DNA of 64,000 nt from Pseudomonas abietaniphila (GCF_039697315.1 NZ_CP155619.1:4774001-4838000); one strand, 5' to 3'. Positions 40,450 through 49,660 are shown, numbered from the stretch's first letter. Translations and numbers: made by a program. The notes: generated by a model from the letters alone, not told the origin.

Positions 40450-41898
40450 TTATTTCGCATCCGCGACATTCAGCTTCGGTGGCGTCCATCCGCCGCCCAG
40501 TGCCTTGTACAGGTCGATCTGATTGACCTCCCGCGCCAGCTCCAGATTCAGGTATTCCTGCTGGGCGGCAAACAGGGAGCGTTGCGCGTCCATGGTCGAG
40601 AAGTAGCTGTCCAGCCCGGCCTCGAAACGCAAGCGCGACTGTCGCCAGGCTTCCTGATAATCCCCGACCAACCTTTGTTGCGCCGCGACCTGCGCGAGCA
40701 TTTCCTGACGGGCGTTCAGTGCGTCGGCGGCTTCGCGAAAAGCGTTCTGCACGGTGCCTTCGTAGGCTGCAGTATTGGCGTCATAGCGGGCATGACTGGC
40801 GTCTACCACGGCACGCCTTTGACCGCCGTCGATCAGGGTCATTGAGCCGGCCGCCGCCAACTGCCAGAACTGGGCCGGGCCGGTGAGGAGTTTCGAGAAG
40901 TCCCCGCTTAAACTGCCCAGCGCGCCGGTCAACGACAGGGTCGGGAAGTAGGCACTGCGCGCGGCGCCGATGTCGGCGTTGGAGGCGCGCAGCAAGGCTT
41001 CGGCAGACATGATGTCGGGACGTCGCTGGATCAGGCTGGAGGGCAAGCCGGACGGGACATCGGCCGTCGCCAGTGTTTTGCCCAGATCGCCGACCGGCAA
41101 CAATTGATCGGGCACTGGTTGACCGACCAGCACACGCAGGGCGTTGAGGTTCTGTGCCACCTTCATGCGGTAGGTATTGACCTGCACGGCGGCGGTGTTG
41201 GTCATGGCATCGCCCTGATGCACGTCGATGCGTGCCGTCGAACCGGCGTTGTAACTGCTGCGCAGCAAATCGCCGTAATGCTGCTGGGACTGGTAGGTGC
41301 TTTGAGCGAGGTTGAGCAGCGTCTGATTGGCCTTCAGGGTCAGCCAGGTGCTGGCGACTTCACCGATCAAACCCAGGCGCGCGGTCTGATAATCGGCCTC
41401 GCTGGCCTCGAAGCGCGCATCGGCCGCGTTGCGCTGACTGCGCAGGCGACCGAAGAGGTCGAGCTCATAGGACGTGAAACCCGCCGTGGCCTGAAACGTA
41501 TTGTCCAGGCTGCCCGAACTGACACCGCCGCCCTGAGTGCGCACCAGGGGCGGGATCTTGCTGCGCCCGGCGTAGGTGTTGATGCCGATGGACGGAAACA
41601 GCGAGGCATGCGCGCCGTCGGATTCGGCGCGGGACTCTTCCACCGAGGCCGCGTACTGGCGCAGTCCACGGTTGTTCTCCAGCGCCAGGTCGATCACCTG
41701 TCGCAGGCGCGGGTCGGTGATGAACGTGTGCCAGTCTTCCTGAAAGGCCAGCTTCGGATCGGCCACCGCACCTTTTGTGTTGGCGGGCCATTGCTGATCG
41801 ATTGGCGCGTCGGGGCGCTGATAGGTCGGCTCCAGCGAGCAGCCGCCGAGCAGGAGCAGGGTGAGGCAGGTGAAGGGTAGAGAACTGTTCATCGGCAT
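40450..41898 (-). CDS. outer-membrane factor lipoprotein (NodT/TolC family)
   Basis: 482 residues. Lipoprotein signal peptide with lipobox LLLLGGCSLEP, then the duplicated OEP helical-hairpin domains (LFGRLRSQRNAADARFEASE and SLIQRRPDIMSAEALLRASN are classic). It forms a trimeric outer-membrane and periplasmic tunnel. OMFs of this class usually go with RND or MFS pumps; here no pump is adjacent and the next genes upstream are a polysaccharide synthase and an HlyD-like adaptor, so an exit duct for glycan is likely. A REP pair separates it from the GT2 gene. Confidence 0.9.
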   Translation of the reverse strand: MPMNSSLPFTCLTLLLLGGCSLEPTYQRPDAPIDQQWPANTKGAVADPKLAFQEDWHTFITDPRLRQVIDLALENNRGLRQYAASVEESRAESDGAHASLFPSIGINTYAGRSKIPPLVRTQGGGVSSGSLDNTFQATAGFTSYELDLFGRLRSQRNAADARFEASEADYQTARLGLIGEVASTWLTLKANQTLLNLAQSTYQSQQHYGDLLRSSYNAGSTARIDVHQGDAMTNTAAVQVNTYRMKVAQNLNALRVLVGQPVPDQLLPVGDLGKTLATADVPSGLPSSLIQRRPDIMSAEALLRASNADIGAARSAYFPTLSLTGALGSLSGDFSKLLTGPAQFWQLAAAGSMTLIDGGQRRAVVDASHARYDANTAAYEGTVQNAFREAADALNARQEMLAQVAAQQRLVGDYQEAWRQSRLRFEAGLDSYFSTMDAQRSLFAAQQEYLNLELAREVNQIDLYKALGGGWTPPKLNVADAK

Positions 41899-41964
41899 GC
41901 TCTCGGCAAATATGGAATAGCCAAAGATTCTCGTGACGCAAACTTCTCTGAACGCTGCGGTGAA

Positions 41965-42059
41965 CCCTGTGGGAGCGAATTCATTCGCGAAACGGCATTC
42001 CAGCCGATACAGATAGCTTGTCTGAGCCCTTTTTCGCGAATGAATTCGCTCCCACAGGG
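41965..42059. repeat. inverted REP pair (GAGCGAATTCATTCGCGAA type)
   Basis: CCTGTGGGAGCGAATTCATT and its inverse, between the GT2 and OMF genes. Confidence 0.85.
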
Positions 42060-42099
42060 AATGCGCTTTAACGCCACTCGGGCGCTCGAAATCAATCGA

Positions 42100-44265
42100 T
42101 CACAACCGCATCCCGAACCACGCGCGTATTTGCATGAACAGCCACGCCACCACGTCCGTGCGCGGGGCCGACAGTCTTGGCATCGGGCCTTCGGGCAGGC
42201 GCAGGTTGACGGTCTTGAAACGCGGCAACGGTCGACGACCACGTACGGCGCGTGGGTGGCGCGCCGCGCGGGTGTGAAGCGGCTGAGGGGGACGTTTTTC
42301 ACCGATCAGCGAGCGGCGCAGCAGGCTGCTGAACGCGATGCCGGGCATGGCCTTGCCGGCGACGTTGGTGTTGGCATCGCTGAACAATCGCCCGATCAGC
42401 CGCTGGCGCAATGCGTCGTCCATGTCGATGAACTGCAGACCCAGGCGGCCGTCGCCGGTCTGGCGCTTCACCTCCACGGGCACGCGGCCGACCTTGTTGA
42501 CCCAGACCTCGCCCCGCAACCCCGGCTTGATCAACTCGGCGTGCCGGCAGGCAAACGATGCGCCGGTGAGCGAGATGTCCGTCAGGCGCCCGGCGAACAT
42601 GCGTCCGGTCAAATGCAGCCCGGCCGGTTTCAGGAAGGGGAAGCGCTCTTCGCCGTGCAGGCGCGGGCGGTCGACGCAGGCCACCAGCGTGGCGACGTTG
42701 TAGATCAACGCGACCACCGTCCAGCACAGGTTGAATTGCACGTTGCCGTCGAAGGTGTCTGCGGTGGCAATCGCCGTGAACGCACCGACTTGCGCAAACA
42801 GCGTGAGGAAGAAAAAGAACCCGAACAGCTTCCAGTGCACCATGGCCTTCGACCGATCCAGCCCTTTGGCCGTGACCTTGAACGGCCGGCCAAACGGACG
42901 AATCAACGCGCTGATGATCGTGGCCGTGACCGCCAGCGAGGCGACGATCTGCGTGACCTCGGTGAAGATCGGCAGCGTCCTGCGGTCCGTCACCCACGTG
43001 CCGTAACCCCAGAAGGCAATGAGCGCCGGCATGCCGAACGCCAGAAAATCCATCGGCTTGGCGTAGAACCCGGCGATGCCGAAATACCAGTAGAGCAGCG
43101 GCGAGATCAGCATCATCAGAATGAACGGCTTGGAAAACCAGTGCAGCATCCCGTGGATGTAATGCAACCGGTCGTTGAGCGTGTAGCCGCGCCCGCGCAG
43201 CGGACCGTCCGGGAGCAGCGCGACCTGAATCGTGCCCAGGCACCAGCGGCCGCGTTGATTGATGTACTCGGTCAGGCCTTCGGCGGACAGGCCGATCGAC
43301 AGCCGCTCGTTGAGCCAGCGGGTGACGTAGCCGCGTTGCAGCAAACGGTAGGTGGTGTAGATGTCTTCGCACACGGAGCCTGTGGGAAAGCCACCGATCT
43401 CGTTGATCCGGTCGCGGCGCACCACGAACGAGGTGCCGACACAGAACGCAGCGTCCCAGCCGTCCTTGGCCGGCTGAAACACGTCGAAAAATACCCGCTG
43501 CTCGTCGACCCAGCAAGTGGATGAGCCGAGGTTGTGCTGAATCGGATCCGGGTTGTAATAGAACTGCGGGGTCTGCACCAGCGCGACTTTCGGGTCTTCG
43601 AACAAGCCGAGGGTGCGCATCAGGATCGGTTGTTGCGGCGCAAAGTCGGCGTCCAGCACCAAGATGTAGGGTGCGTTGGTCGAGGCTTCGGACTGGCGCA
43701 AACCGTTGTTCAGGTTACCGGCCTTGGCGTGGCTGTTGTCGGGACGGCGGGCGTAGTAAACGCCCATTTGCGCGCAGTAATCGCGCAGCCAGTCGCGACG
43801 GGTGTCGTCCAGTACCCAGACATTGAAGTTGGGGTAGTCCATGGCCTTGGCGGCAATGATGGTCTTCTCCAGCACGTCCAGGCCTTCGTTGTACGTGCAG
43901 ATGAACACATCGACGGCAGGCACATGAGGGCCGGCGGCGCGCAGGCGTTCCTCGCCCGCATCGGCGGTCTGCGAGTGGTCGCTGCGCACCAGCATGACCA
44001 CGATCGACACCAGCGTGTAGGTGATTGCCAGCATCTCGAAAAACAGGAACGTGTACGACCACAGCGCGGCGAAGCCCGAATGGATGTCAGGCAGCGTTTC
44101 CCGCACTCGCCAGATCACGTAGTTGATCAACAGCAGCCCGGTCATGATCCCGAACACGGCACGCGCGCCCCACTGATCGCGATGGGTCAGGCAGGCGAAC
44201 AACACGACCATGGCCAGCGTGCCAAGGTTGAGCTGCCACAGTTGCAGCGAGTCGAGAGCGTGCAT
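42100..44265 (-). CDS. cellulose-synthase-like GT2 glycosyltransferase with PilZ domain
   Basis: 721 residues. Membrane helices at 12-30, 36-52 and 68-95 precede a processive GT2 domain: D119 (DVFICTYNEG), DAD 205-207, CED 299-301 in place of TED, QRGRW 337-341. Further helices around 380-520; the gating-loop motif FKVTAK is at 462-467 as in BcsA. PilZ domain about 530-630 with DISLTG (563-568), but the RxxxR arginine pair reads HGEER (537-541). Basic, proline-rich tail from 650. Starts one base after the preceding stop. The product polymer is unknown; a beta-glucan is the natural guess. Confidence 0.9.
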   Translation of the reverse strand: MHALDSLQLWQLNLGTLAMVVLFACLTHRDQWGARAVFGIMTGLLLINYVIWRVRETLPDIHSGFAALWSYTFLFFEMLAITYTLVSIVVMLVRSDHSQTADAGEERLRAAGPHVPAVDVFICTYNEGLDVLEKTIIAAKAMDYPNFNVWVLDDTRRDWLRDYCAQMGVYYARRPDNSHAKAGNLNNGLRQSEASTNAPYILVLDADFAPQQPILMRTLGLFEDPKVALVQTPQFYYNPDPIQHNLGSSTCWVDEQRVFFDVFQPAKDGWDAAFCVGTSFVVRRDRINEIGGFPTGSVCEDIYTTYRLLQRGYVTRWLNERLSIGLSAEGLTEYINQRGRWCLGTIQVALLPDGPLRGRGYTLNDRLHYIHGMLHWFSKPFILMMLISPLLYWYFGIAGFYAKPMDFLAFGMPALIAFWGYGTWVTDRRTLPIFTEVTQIVASLAVTATIISALIRPFGRPFKVTAKGLDRSKAMVHWKLFGFFFFLTLFAQVGAFTAIATADTFDGNVQFNLCWTVVALIYNVATLVACVDRPRLHGEERFPFLKPAGLHLTGRMFAGRLTDISLTGASFACRHAELIKPGLRGEVWVNKVGRVPVEVKRQTGDGRLGLQFIDMDDALRQRLIGRLFSDANTNVAGKAMPGIAFSSLLRRSLIGEKRPPQPLHTRAARHPRAVRGRRPLPRFKTVNLRLPEGPMPRLSAPRTDVVAWLFMQIRAWFGMRL

Positions 44266-44266
44266 G

Positions 44267-45505
44267 TCAGTTCGCCTCCTGGGCTCCGGTGAAGGGGTTG
44301 ACGCCGCTGGCTGCGATGGCTGCCCACGCCGTGGCCCCTAGATGAGGCAGGTGGTAATAGAAAAAGTCGTTGCGTGTGGAATCCGGACCGATGGCCAGGC
44401 CGGTGCTGATCTGCGCTTGCGGTGTCGCGAACAGCCAGCCATCGGCCGCCTGCTGAGCGATCAGCAGCGACCACAGCGGCTTGGCCTTGTCGGCGGCACC
44501 GGTCAGTTGCGCGACGGCGGCGGCCTGCGCGGTGCCTTCGGTCCACAAGCCGTCCGGGTCGCGACTGAAACCGTAACCGCCCCCGAATCGGTGTGCCTGG
44601 TCGACAAAGCTGAACACCCGCGACCAGTCGGCGGGCGGGTTTGTGACGGCAATCAGGGGCCAGATCTGTGCATCCAGACCGGAGCGTTGATGTTCGGCGG
44701 TGCGGCCATCGGGCAGGGTGCCGATCAGGAACCGCCCCTCGTTCGCGAGCCACTGACTGTCGACGAAATTACGGGCGATTTGCGCCTGCGCGGCGCTGTC
44801 CTGACTGGCCTTGATACGGTTCAGCGCGCTCCAGGCGGCGGCCAGATCGACGTTGTGTTCAGTGGATTTCCAGCCTTGACGCACCGGGTTGGGCGGATAC
44901 CCGTAGAAGCCGCCAATGAAACCCGCCGGTGCCTGACCGTCATAGGTGTTGCGCTGGGTCCACAGCAGGACTTTTTCCGCCGCCAGCAGATAACGCTGTT
45001 CTTCGGTCTGACGGAACGCTTCCAGCAAAGCCAGCACCGCCCAGGCCTGATTGCCGGTGGCGCTGCCGACCTGATAGGCGTCCTGATTCCAGGCGTTGCG
45101 TTCCTGGCTCCAGTAACCGGGCAGCAAAATCGGACCCTGCTGCTTGACCGAACCCGCCGCGTAGGCGTTGCGCAGGCGACCGTCCTGGTAATCGGGATCG
45201 TGGTCGGTGGCGTAGACAAGGGCATCGGCAATGCGTTGAGCGGACTTTGGTTTGCCGCAGCCGAACAGCGCGATGCTAGCGAGCGCGTTGTCATACGTGA
45301 AGGCCACGCCGCGCAGGGCGATGATGGTCGGAGGATGCCCCTCGAACGCGGGATAACTGGCGAGCAGCACCGGGCCGTCAGCGAGGGACTGGACGGCGCG
45401 ATCGAGGGCCGCGCAGGTCAGTTGTTCGAGCCGAGGTCGGCTTTGTTCGGCCAGCGCGGGCGTGATGACCAGGGCCATCAGCAGCGACGTGAGCAGGGCG
45501 TTCAA
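44267..45505 (-). CDS. periplasmic alpha-barrel protein of the glycan locus, unknown
   Basis: 412 residues. Signal peptide MNALLTSLLMALVITPALAE. Repeated helical segments such as YDNALASIALFGCGKPKSAQ, GNQAWAVLALLEAFRQTEEQ and STEHNVDLAAAWSALNRIKA suggest an (alpha/alpha)6 toroid, the fold of many polysaccharide hydrolases, lyases and epimerases; conserved-looking acidic and aromatic residues occur in FIGGFYGYPP and RFGGGYGFSRDPDGLWTEG. It replaces BcsZ by position but I cannot assign it to GH8. Overlaps the HlyD-like gene by four bases (ATGA). Confidence 0.8.
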   Translation of the reverse strand: MNALLTSLLMALVITPALAEQSRPRLEQLTCAALDRAVQSLADGPVLLASYPAFEGHPPTIIALRGVAFTYDNALASIALFGCGKPKSAQRIADALVYATDHDPDYQDGRLRNAYAAGSVKQQGPILLPGYWSQERNAWNQDAYQVGSATGNQAWAVLALLEAFRQTEEQRYLLAAEKVLLWTQRNTYDGQAPAGFIGGFYGYPPNPVRQGWKSTEHNVDLAAAWSALNRIKASQDSAAQAQIARNFVDSQWLANEGRFLIGTLPDGRTAEHQRSGLDAQIWPLIAVTNPPADWSRVFSFVDQAHRFGGGYGFSRDPDGLWTEGTAQAAAVAQLTGAADKAKPLWSLLIAQQAADGWLFATPQAQISTGLAIGPDSTRNDFFYYHLPHLGATAWAAIAASGVNPFTGAQEAN

Positions 45506-46746
45506 CGCGCGACCTCGGTCGTCACCCAGTTGCCGGGGTTGCAGGTGCGGGCGCGCTCGCTTTCCGACAGGTTGTTGTCGAAGGCGCCCACGACGTACAC
45601 CGAATTCTGTTCGGCGAAGGGGAAGGGCACGCTGTAGTTCGCAGACTGGGTATCGCTGGGTTTGGACAGCAGCTGCACCACGTGCGCCTGCAGCGGCTGG
45701 TTAAGGCCCGCGACATTCACTTTCAGCACGGTGTCCCGCGTGATCTTGCTCGCCATGCGTTCGGGAAACACCGCAATGACGTTACTCTCATTGCAATGCG
45801 TGGCGCGCAGCAGCGTGGAACCCGCCCGCACCAGTGTTCCCTCTGGCGCGATCAGTTCCTGCACAGTGCCCGGTGCGTAGGCAACCACGTTGTAGGCCGC
45901 CATCAACTTGACCCGGTTCTGCTCGGTCTCGATCAGTCGGTTGAGATTGTCCAGTTCCTCCTGTTGCGTCGCGCGGTTCTTCGCCTGATTGGCCAGGCTC
46001 AACTGCAAGGTGGTCATTTGCGCCTGAAGGTCGAACATCCGCAGTTGGTCTGGATCGAGATACACCTGTTCGCTGGCCGCCGACACGTCGCCGCTGTTGA
46101 TGCGCACCTGCGAACGGATCGATTCGGCGGCGCCTTGCAGCGACGCCAGCTGGGCTTTGGACGAGGTCACCGCCGCCTCGCTGATTGCGCCCTGACGGAA
46201 CAACTCCAGGTTGCGCGTCACCGTGGCTTGAGCGTCTTGCAGACGTGCATCGGCCGCGACGCTTTCGGCTTTCAGGGCGCGTTGGGCGTACAGCTGTCGG
46301 GTGCGGTACGCGCTCTGGTACTGCTGACTGGTTTTGTCCAATGCGTCGTAAAACTGTTGGTCATGCTCGGCCTGACTCTTCAGTGAGGCGAGTTGTTGCT
46401 CCAGGGTGAGGCGACGGGTTTGCAGGGTCAGCAGAGTTTCCTGATTCGCGCGCGGGTTTTCGATGGTGGCAATCGTCTGACCTTTCTCGAATGTCTCGCC
46501 GGGTTTGATCGTGAGCGAGCTGACGACGCCGTCGATGGGAGTGGTCAGCAAGATCACCGGAGCGTTGAGGATCGCGCGGGTGGCCGACGAGGACAGCAAG
46601 GGCATGAACAGCGTGGAAAACAGCAGCCAGACGATGAAGAACAGCACGCTGAATCCCACCAGCCTGGGCAGCAGCGACAGGGTAAAAAACCGCGGCTTCG
46701 AAGGTTTGCCCGTCATCTCGATCGGTTCGATCGACAAATTGGTCAT
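45502..46746 (-). CDS. HlyD-like membrane-fusion/adaptor protein of the glycan locus
   Basis: 414 residues from the ATG at 46746 (GGAGTGCCGGATC upstream). One membrane helix near residue 25-50 (LVGFSVLFFIVWLLFSTLFM), lipoyl half-motif PIDGVVSSLTIKPGETFEKG, a long coiled-coil hairpin (about 100-290), second lipoyl half VVAYAPGTVQELIAPEGTLV, and a beta-barrel end. Such adaptors link an inner-membrane machine to a TolC-type OMF. First gene of the unit HlyD, alpha-barrel, GT2, OMF. Confidence 0.88.
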   Translation of the reverse strand: MTNLSIEPIEMTGKPSKPRFFTLSLLPRLVGFSVLFFIVWLLFSTLFMPLLSSSATRAILNAPVILLTTPIDGVVSSLTIKPGETFEKGQTIATIENPRANQETLLTLQTRRLTLEQQLASLKSQAEHDQQFYDALDKTSQQYQSAYRTRQLYAQRALKAESVAADARLQDAQATVTRNLELFRQGAISEAAVTSSKAQLASLQGAAESIRSQVRINSGDVSAASEQVYLDPDQLRMFDLQAQMTTLQLSLANQAKNRATQQEELDNLNRLIETEQNRVKLMAAYNVVAYAPGTVQELIAPEGTLVRAGSTLLRATHCNESNVIAVFPERMASKITRDTVLKVNVAGLNQPLQAHVVQLLSKPSDTQSANYSVPFPFAEQNSVYVVGAFDNNLSESERARTCNPGNWVTTEVAR

Positions 46747-47230
46747 GATCCGGCACTCCAGGGTCGAGCATGTAGAAATCAGTTCGCAGACGGGCACACA
46801 GGCGCCGTGACTGCGTCAGGTAGACGACAGCTAAACCAAGGCATACGAAAGCGTCGCCCGGTCAAAGGCGAGGTAAAGGAACCGTCTTGTTGAAAGCGCA
46901 GGACTGAAAAGGCTGGATACGTCCCGTCTTGTAGAAATGGAGCTGCAGTGACCCAGGCAGGAGAAAACGATCACTGCCGTTACGCTAGGCGGGAAGTCTT
47001 TTACTGTCAATCACCTGCGCGCGCTCAAAGATTGACGTCGGTTTAACGGCACGGTTTTCTGGCGCGATGGCCGGCAGGCCGGTTTTTCGAGTAGGTGTAA
47101 CTGTCTGATTTGCTGAAACTTATGGACGTATCCGATAAAGCGGACCTTTCGTCGTTTCTGCCATTAAAGACAGATCGAAACGCCCGCCAGTGCAAAAAAA
47201 TATAAGGATCCCGTTTGTCATGCCAATGCT
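46747..47230. other. upstream region of the glycan locus
   Basis: 484 bases without a gene. It should contain the promoter of the HlyD-GT2 unit (minus strand) and the 3' end of the phosphodiesterase transcript. A GGCCGGCAGGCCGGTTTTT hairpin is at 47069-47088. No consensus sigma-54, AlgU or FliA promoter was convincing. Confidence 0.5.
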
Positions 47231-48457
47231 TCAGCGTTTGGCGGGCGGTTCCGTGATCAGCCTTGAAACCGGAACGTCATTGAGCACTACGGTGTAATTG
47301 AGTTGGCCGATGGGCTGTGGCAGGTCAGTGTCGACGTATTCGTGGGAGGAGTCCGTCAGTTTTGCGATGAGCTGACCCGACCGATAAATGCGCAGCGGTT
47401 GTTTGCTGCCTTCGGTCACGCGCCAACGCAGAGTGACGGTTCGCGCGGCACTGTTCAGGCTCGCGGTGAGCTGGCGCACGCCGACATGCCCGATCAGTGG
47501 CACGCCGTCGACGACATAGCGTTCCGGATCCGTGTTGATCCCCAGATGAACGAGGATCGTCGGTGTGATGTCGGCGACACTGGCCAAGCCGTACAGGCCG
47601 TCAAGACTGCTATCGAACGGGTCGCCGATCGGGTGTGTCAGCTCTTCATTGGCCGGTTTGTTGAGACCGATGAAGGTGGTTTTTTCGCTGCGGCTCTGTT
47701 CGCCATGGTCGTAACCGTCCGGAGGTCGCCGCCCATGGTCGGTGGTCAGCATCACCAGCCAGTCTTCGTCGGGGTTCTGTTGTTTGCGTTTATCCAGCGC
47801 AGCGAGGATTTGCCCGATCTGCCGGTCCACCCGTGCGATTGCCTCCTGATAGCGGGCACCAAATCCGTTTTCATGTCCGGCGGTGTCCGCTTGGTCGAGG
47901 TGCACGAAGATGAAATCGAAATTGCCAGTGCTCAGTTCCTGGACCGTACGATCGGTGGAACATTGATCATCGCCGCCACACTTGACGCCAAGCTCGATGA
48001 ACCCCGCGTTGATGTCGTCGATGAAGTTGTCATTGATGGGATTCCAGCTGACGATGCTGGCGGTGTGGCGCGTGGGAGAAGACAGGCTGATCAGCTTGAA
48101 CAGGCTGTCGGTCCTGTTGCGCAGGCTGCTGTCGTTGCCGGCAATCCGGTGACGGTTGACCCAGGCGCCCGTCAGCACCGTCGCCCAGCCGGGACCGCTG
48201 AACGTGGGTTGCTGAGTCGAGGTGCCGACGATGCCACCGGTGTAGCTCATGGCCGGATGAAGCCGGATGATGAAAGGTGCCTGGCCGGTGTCCATGGCGT
48301 GTTTGAGTTGTTCGTACTGCACACCGTCGATGCCGATCAGCAGGGCCTTGTGCCGATGAAAGTCGACCGAATCCCCCAACAACATGTTTTTCAGCAGCAG
48401 CGCTGCCAATAACCCCAGAAGCACAGCGATTCCGCAGAGCCTGGCGATTGGATACAT
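47231..48457 (-). CDS. membrane-anchored alkaline-phosphatase/phosphodiesterase family protein
   Basis: 408 residues from the ATG at 48457, chosen because GAGG lies eight bases upstream; alternatives at 48469 and 48478 lack an RBS. N-terminal anchor LCGIAVLLGLLAALLLKN. Metal-site motifs of the type I phosphodiesterase/NPP family: ALLIGIDGVQ (D), nucleophile T in QQPTFSGPGWATVLTG, HLDQADTAGHENG (D, H), MLTTDHGRRP (D, H). C-terminal Ig-like beta segment (TVTLRWRVTEGSKQPLRIYR). Substrate unknown; acts in the periplasm. Not clearly co-transcribed with the glycan genes. Confidence 0.82.
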   Translation of the reverse strand: MYPIARLCGIAVLLGLLAALLLKNMLLGDSVDFHRHKALLIGIDGVQYEQLKHAMDTGQAPFIIRLHPAMSYTGGIVGTSTQQPTFSGPGWATVLTGAWVNRHRIAGNDSSLRNRTDSLFKLISLSSPTRHTASIVSWNPINDNFIDDINAGFIELGVKCGGDDQCSTDRTVQELSTGNFDFIFVHLDQADTAGHENGFGARYQEAIARVDRQIGQILAALDKRKQQNPDEDWLVMLTTDHGRRPPDGYDHGEQSRSEKTTFIGLNKPANEELTHPIGDPFDSSLDGLYGLASVADITPTILVHLGINTDPERYVVDGVPLIGHVGVRQLTASLNSAARTVTLRWRVTEGSKQPLRIYRSGQLIAKLTDSSHEYVDTDLPQPIGQLNYTVVLNDVPVSRLITEPPAKR

Positions 48458-48606
48458 GATGAGCCTCATTTTTTGCACTGAGGTCGCGGGCAGTAAGGCA
48501 TGGAAGGGCGACTAATCCGTGTCGATGGCGAATTGGGTTCTATTGGTTATAGCGGAGTTTTGGCGAGGTGCAGGCTGCTGAGACGAGATAGGGCTGAGCC
48601 AGTCCA

Positions 48607-48680
48607 CCCTGTGGGAGCGAGCTTGCTCGCGAAGGCGGTGGGTCATCCGGCACGCCCAGACCAAGCTCGCTTCCAAAGGG
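48607..48680. repeat. inverted REP pair, right arm decayed
   Basis: CCTGTGGGAGCGAGCTTGCT and a shortened inverse AAGCTCGCTTCCAAAGGG. Confidence 0.75.
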
Positions 48681-48701
48681 ACCATGCTGTCTGAGACCCG
48701 G

Positions 48702-49424
48702 TTACAGCTTCAATCCTTGTCCCAGCACCACGTTCAGCGCGTTACGCGCGTCGTCCAGCTGGACCAGCGTGGCGTGATGAGCGCCGAGGGCATCGCGGTT
48801 TTCGATGGCGGTCAGAATCGCCTTGTGCCGGGGCAGGGCCAGTTCGTGCAGGTTCGGTCGCTTGTTGGAGTGCTTCAACGCTTCGCGCAGTGCCAGCGAC
48901 AGCATGTTGCACAAATGGGCCAGCAGATCGTTGTGGGTGGCGTCGGCGATACGGCTGTGGAAATCCAGGTCCGGTTGCAGCACGGCTTCCACTGTCGGCG
49001 CGGCTTCCATGCGTTGATACGCCTCACCGATGGCGGCGATTTCATCGGTGGTCGCGTGTTGTGCGGCGAGCGCGGCGGCAGCGGGTTCGATGATGCTTCG
49101 CACGCTGGTGAGCAGGGCGAAGAACTCGTTCTGCGGCGAGCTTTGCATCAGCCAGTGGAGGACGTCCGGGTCGAGGATGTGCCATTCGCGACGAGGCTTC
49201 ACCACCGTGCCGACACGCGGACGGGAATAGACCAGGCCCTTGGCGACCAGCACACGCGTGGCTTCCCGCAACACCGGGCGACTGACGGCATATTCTTCAC
49301 AGAGCAAGGCTTCGGGGGGGAGCTTGTCGTCAGGTTTGAAACGGCCTGAAACGATCTGCATGCCGATGTCCTGGACGATGCGTGAATGCATGCTTTTGCG
49401 GTCGGAGGGCTTACGGTAATCCAT
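48702..49424 (-). CDS. GntR/FadR-family (FCD) transcription regulator
   Basis: 240 residues. Winged-helix N-terminus (IVSGRFKPDDKLPPEALLCE, VSRPVLREATRVLVAKGLVY) and FCD ligand-binding domain with metal-ligand pattern DLDFHSRIADATHND and HKAIL. Start at 49424 fits family length though the RBS is weak. Adjacent to and in line with the pentonate dehydratase gene, so very likely the local repressor responding to a sugar acid or its keto-deoxy product. Confidence 0.88.
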   Translation of the reverse strand: MDYRKPSDRKSMHSRIVQDIGMQIVSGRFKPDDKLPPEALLCEEYAVSRPVLREATRVLVAKGLVYSRPRVGTVVKPRREWHILDPDVLHWLMQSSPQNEFFALLTSVRSIIEPAAAALAAQHATTDEIAAIGEAYQRMEAAPTVEAVLQPDLDFHSRIADATHNDLLAHLCNMLSLALREALKHSNKRPNLHELALPRHKAILTAIENRDALGAHHATLVQLDDARNALNVVLGQGLKL

Positions 49425-49529
49425 GGGGGCGCGAGGCGATCCTGAACGGTGAATGCCGCGCATCATAGCATTGGCGATGAAGTCAGGGCGCGAGTGGAAA
49501 TGTCCGGGGATTTTCCGGCAGATAGAGAA

Positions 49530-49625
49530 CCTGTGGGAGTGAGCTTGCTCACGAATGCTGACGTACAACCGCCAGATATTCAGCGGTTGTACCGACGCTT
49601 TCGTGAGCAAGCTCACTCCCACAGG
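49530..49625. repeat. inverted REP pair (GAGTGAGCTTGCTCACGAA type)
   Basis: CCTGTGGGAGTGAGCTTGCT and a near-perfect inverse, between the regulator and the dehydratase gene. Confidence 0.9.
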
Positions 49626-49660
49626 TCATGCAGCGACATCACCGGTGCAGCAAGCGGGTA

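Noticed and set aside
42040..43524. 494-codon open frame antisense to the GT2 gene
   Set aside because: Arg/Gln/His-rich shadow translation; the GT2 reading has full family motifs.
42100..44265. Identification as cellulose synthase bcsA or alginate alg8
   Set aside because: No BcsB, BcsC, BcsZ or Alg44/AlgK/AlgE next to it, and it has CED rather than TED; kept as an unnamed GT2.
47231..48457. Phosphodiesterase-like gene as a member of the glycan operon (e.g. phosphoethanolamine decoration)
   Set aside because: Almost 490 bases separate it from the HlyD-like gene and its motifs fit NPP hydrolases rather than a pEtN transferase; association unproven.
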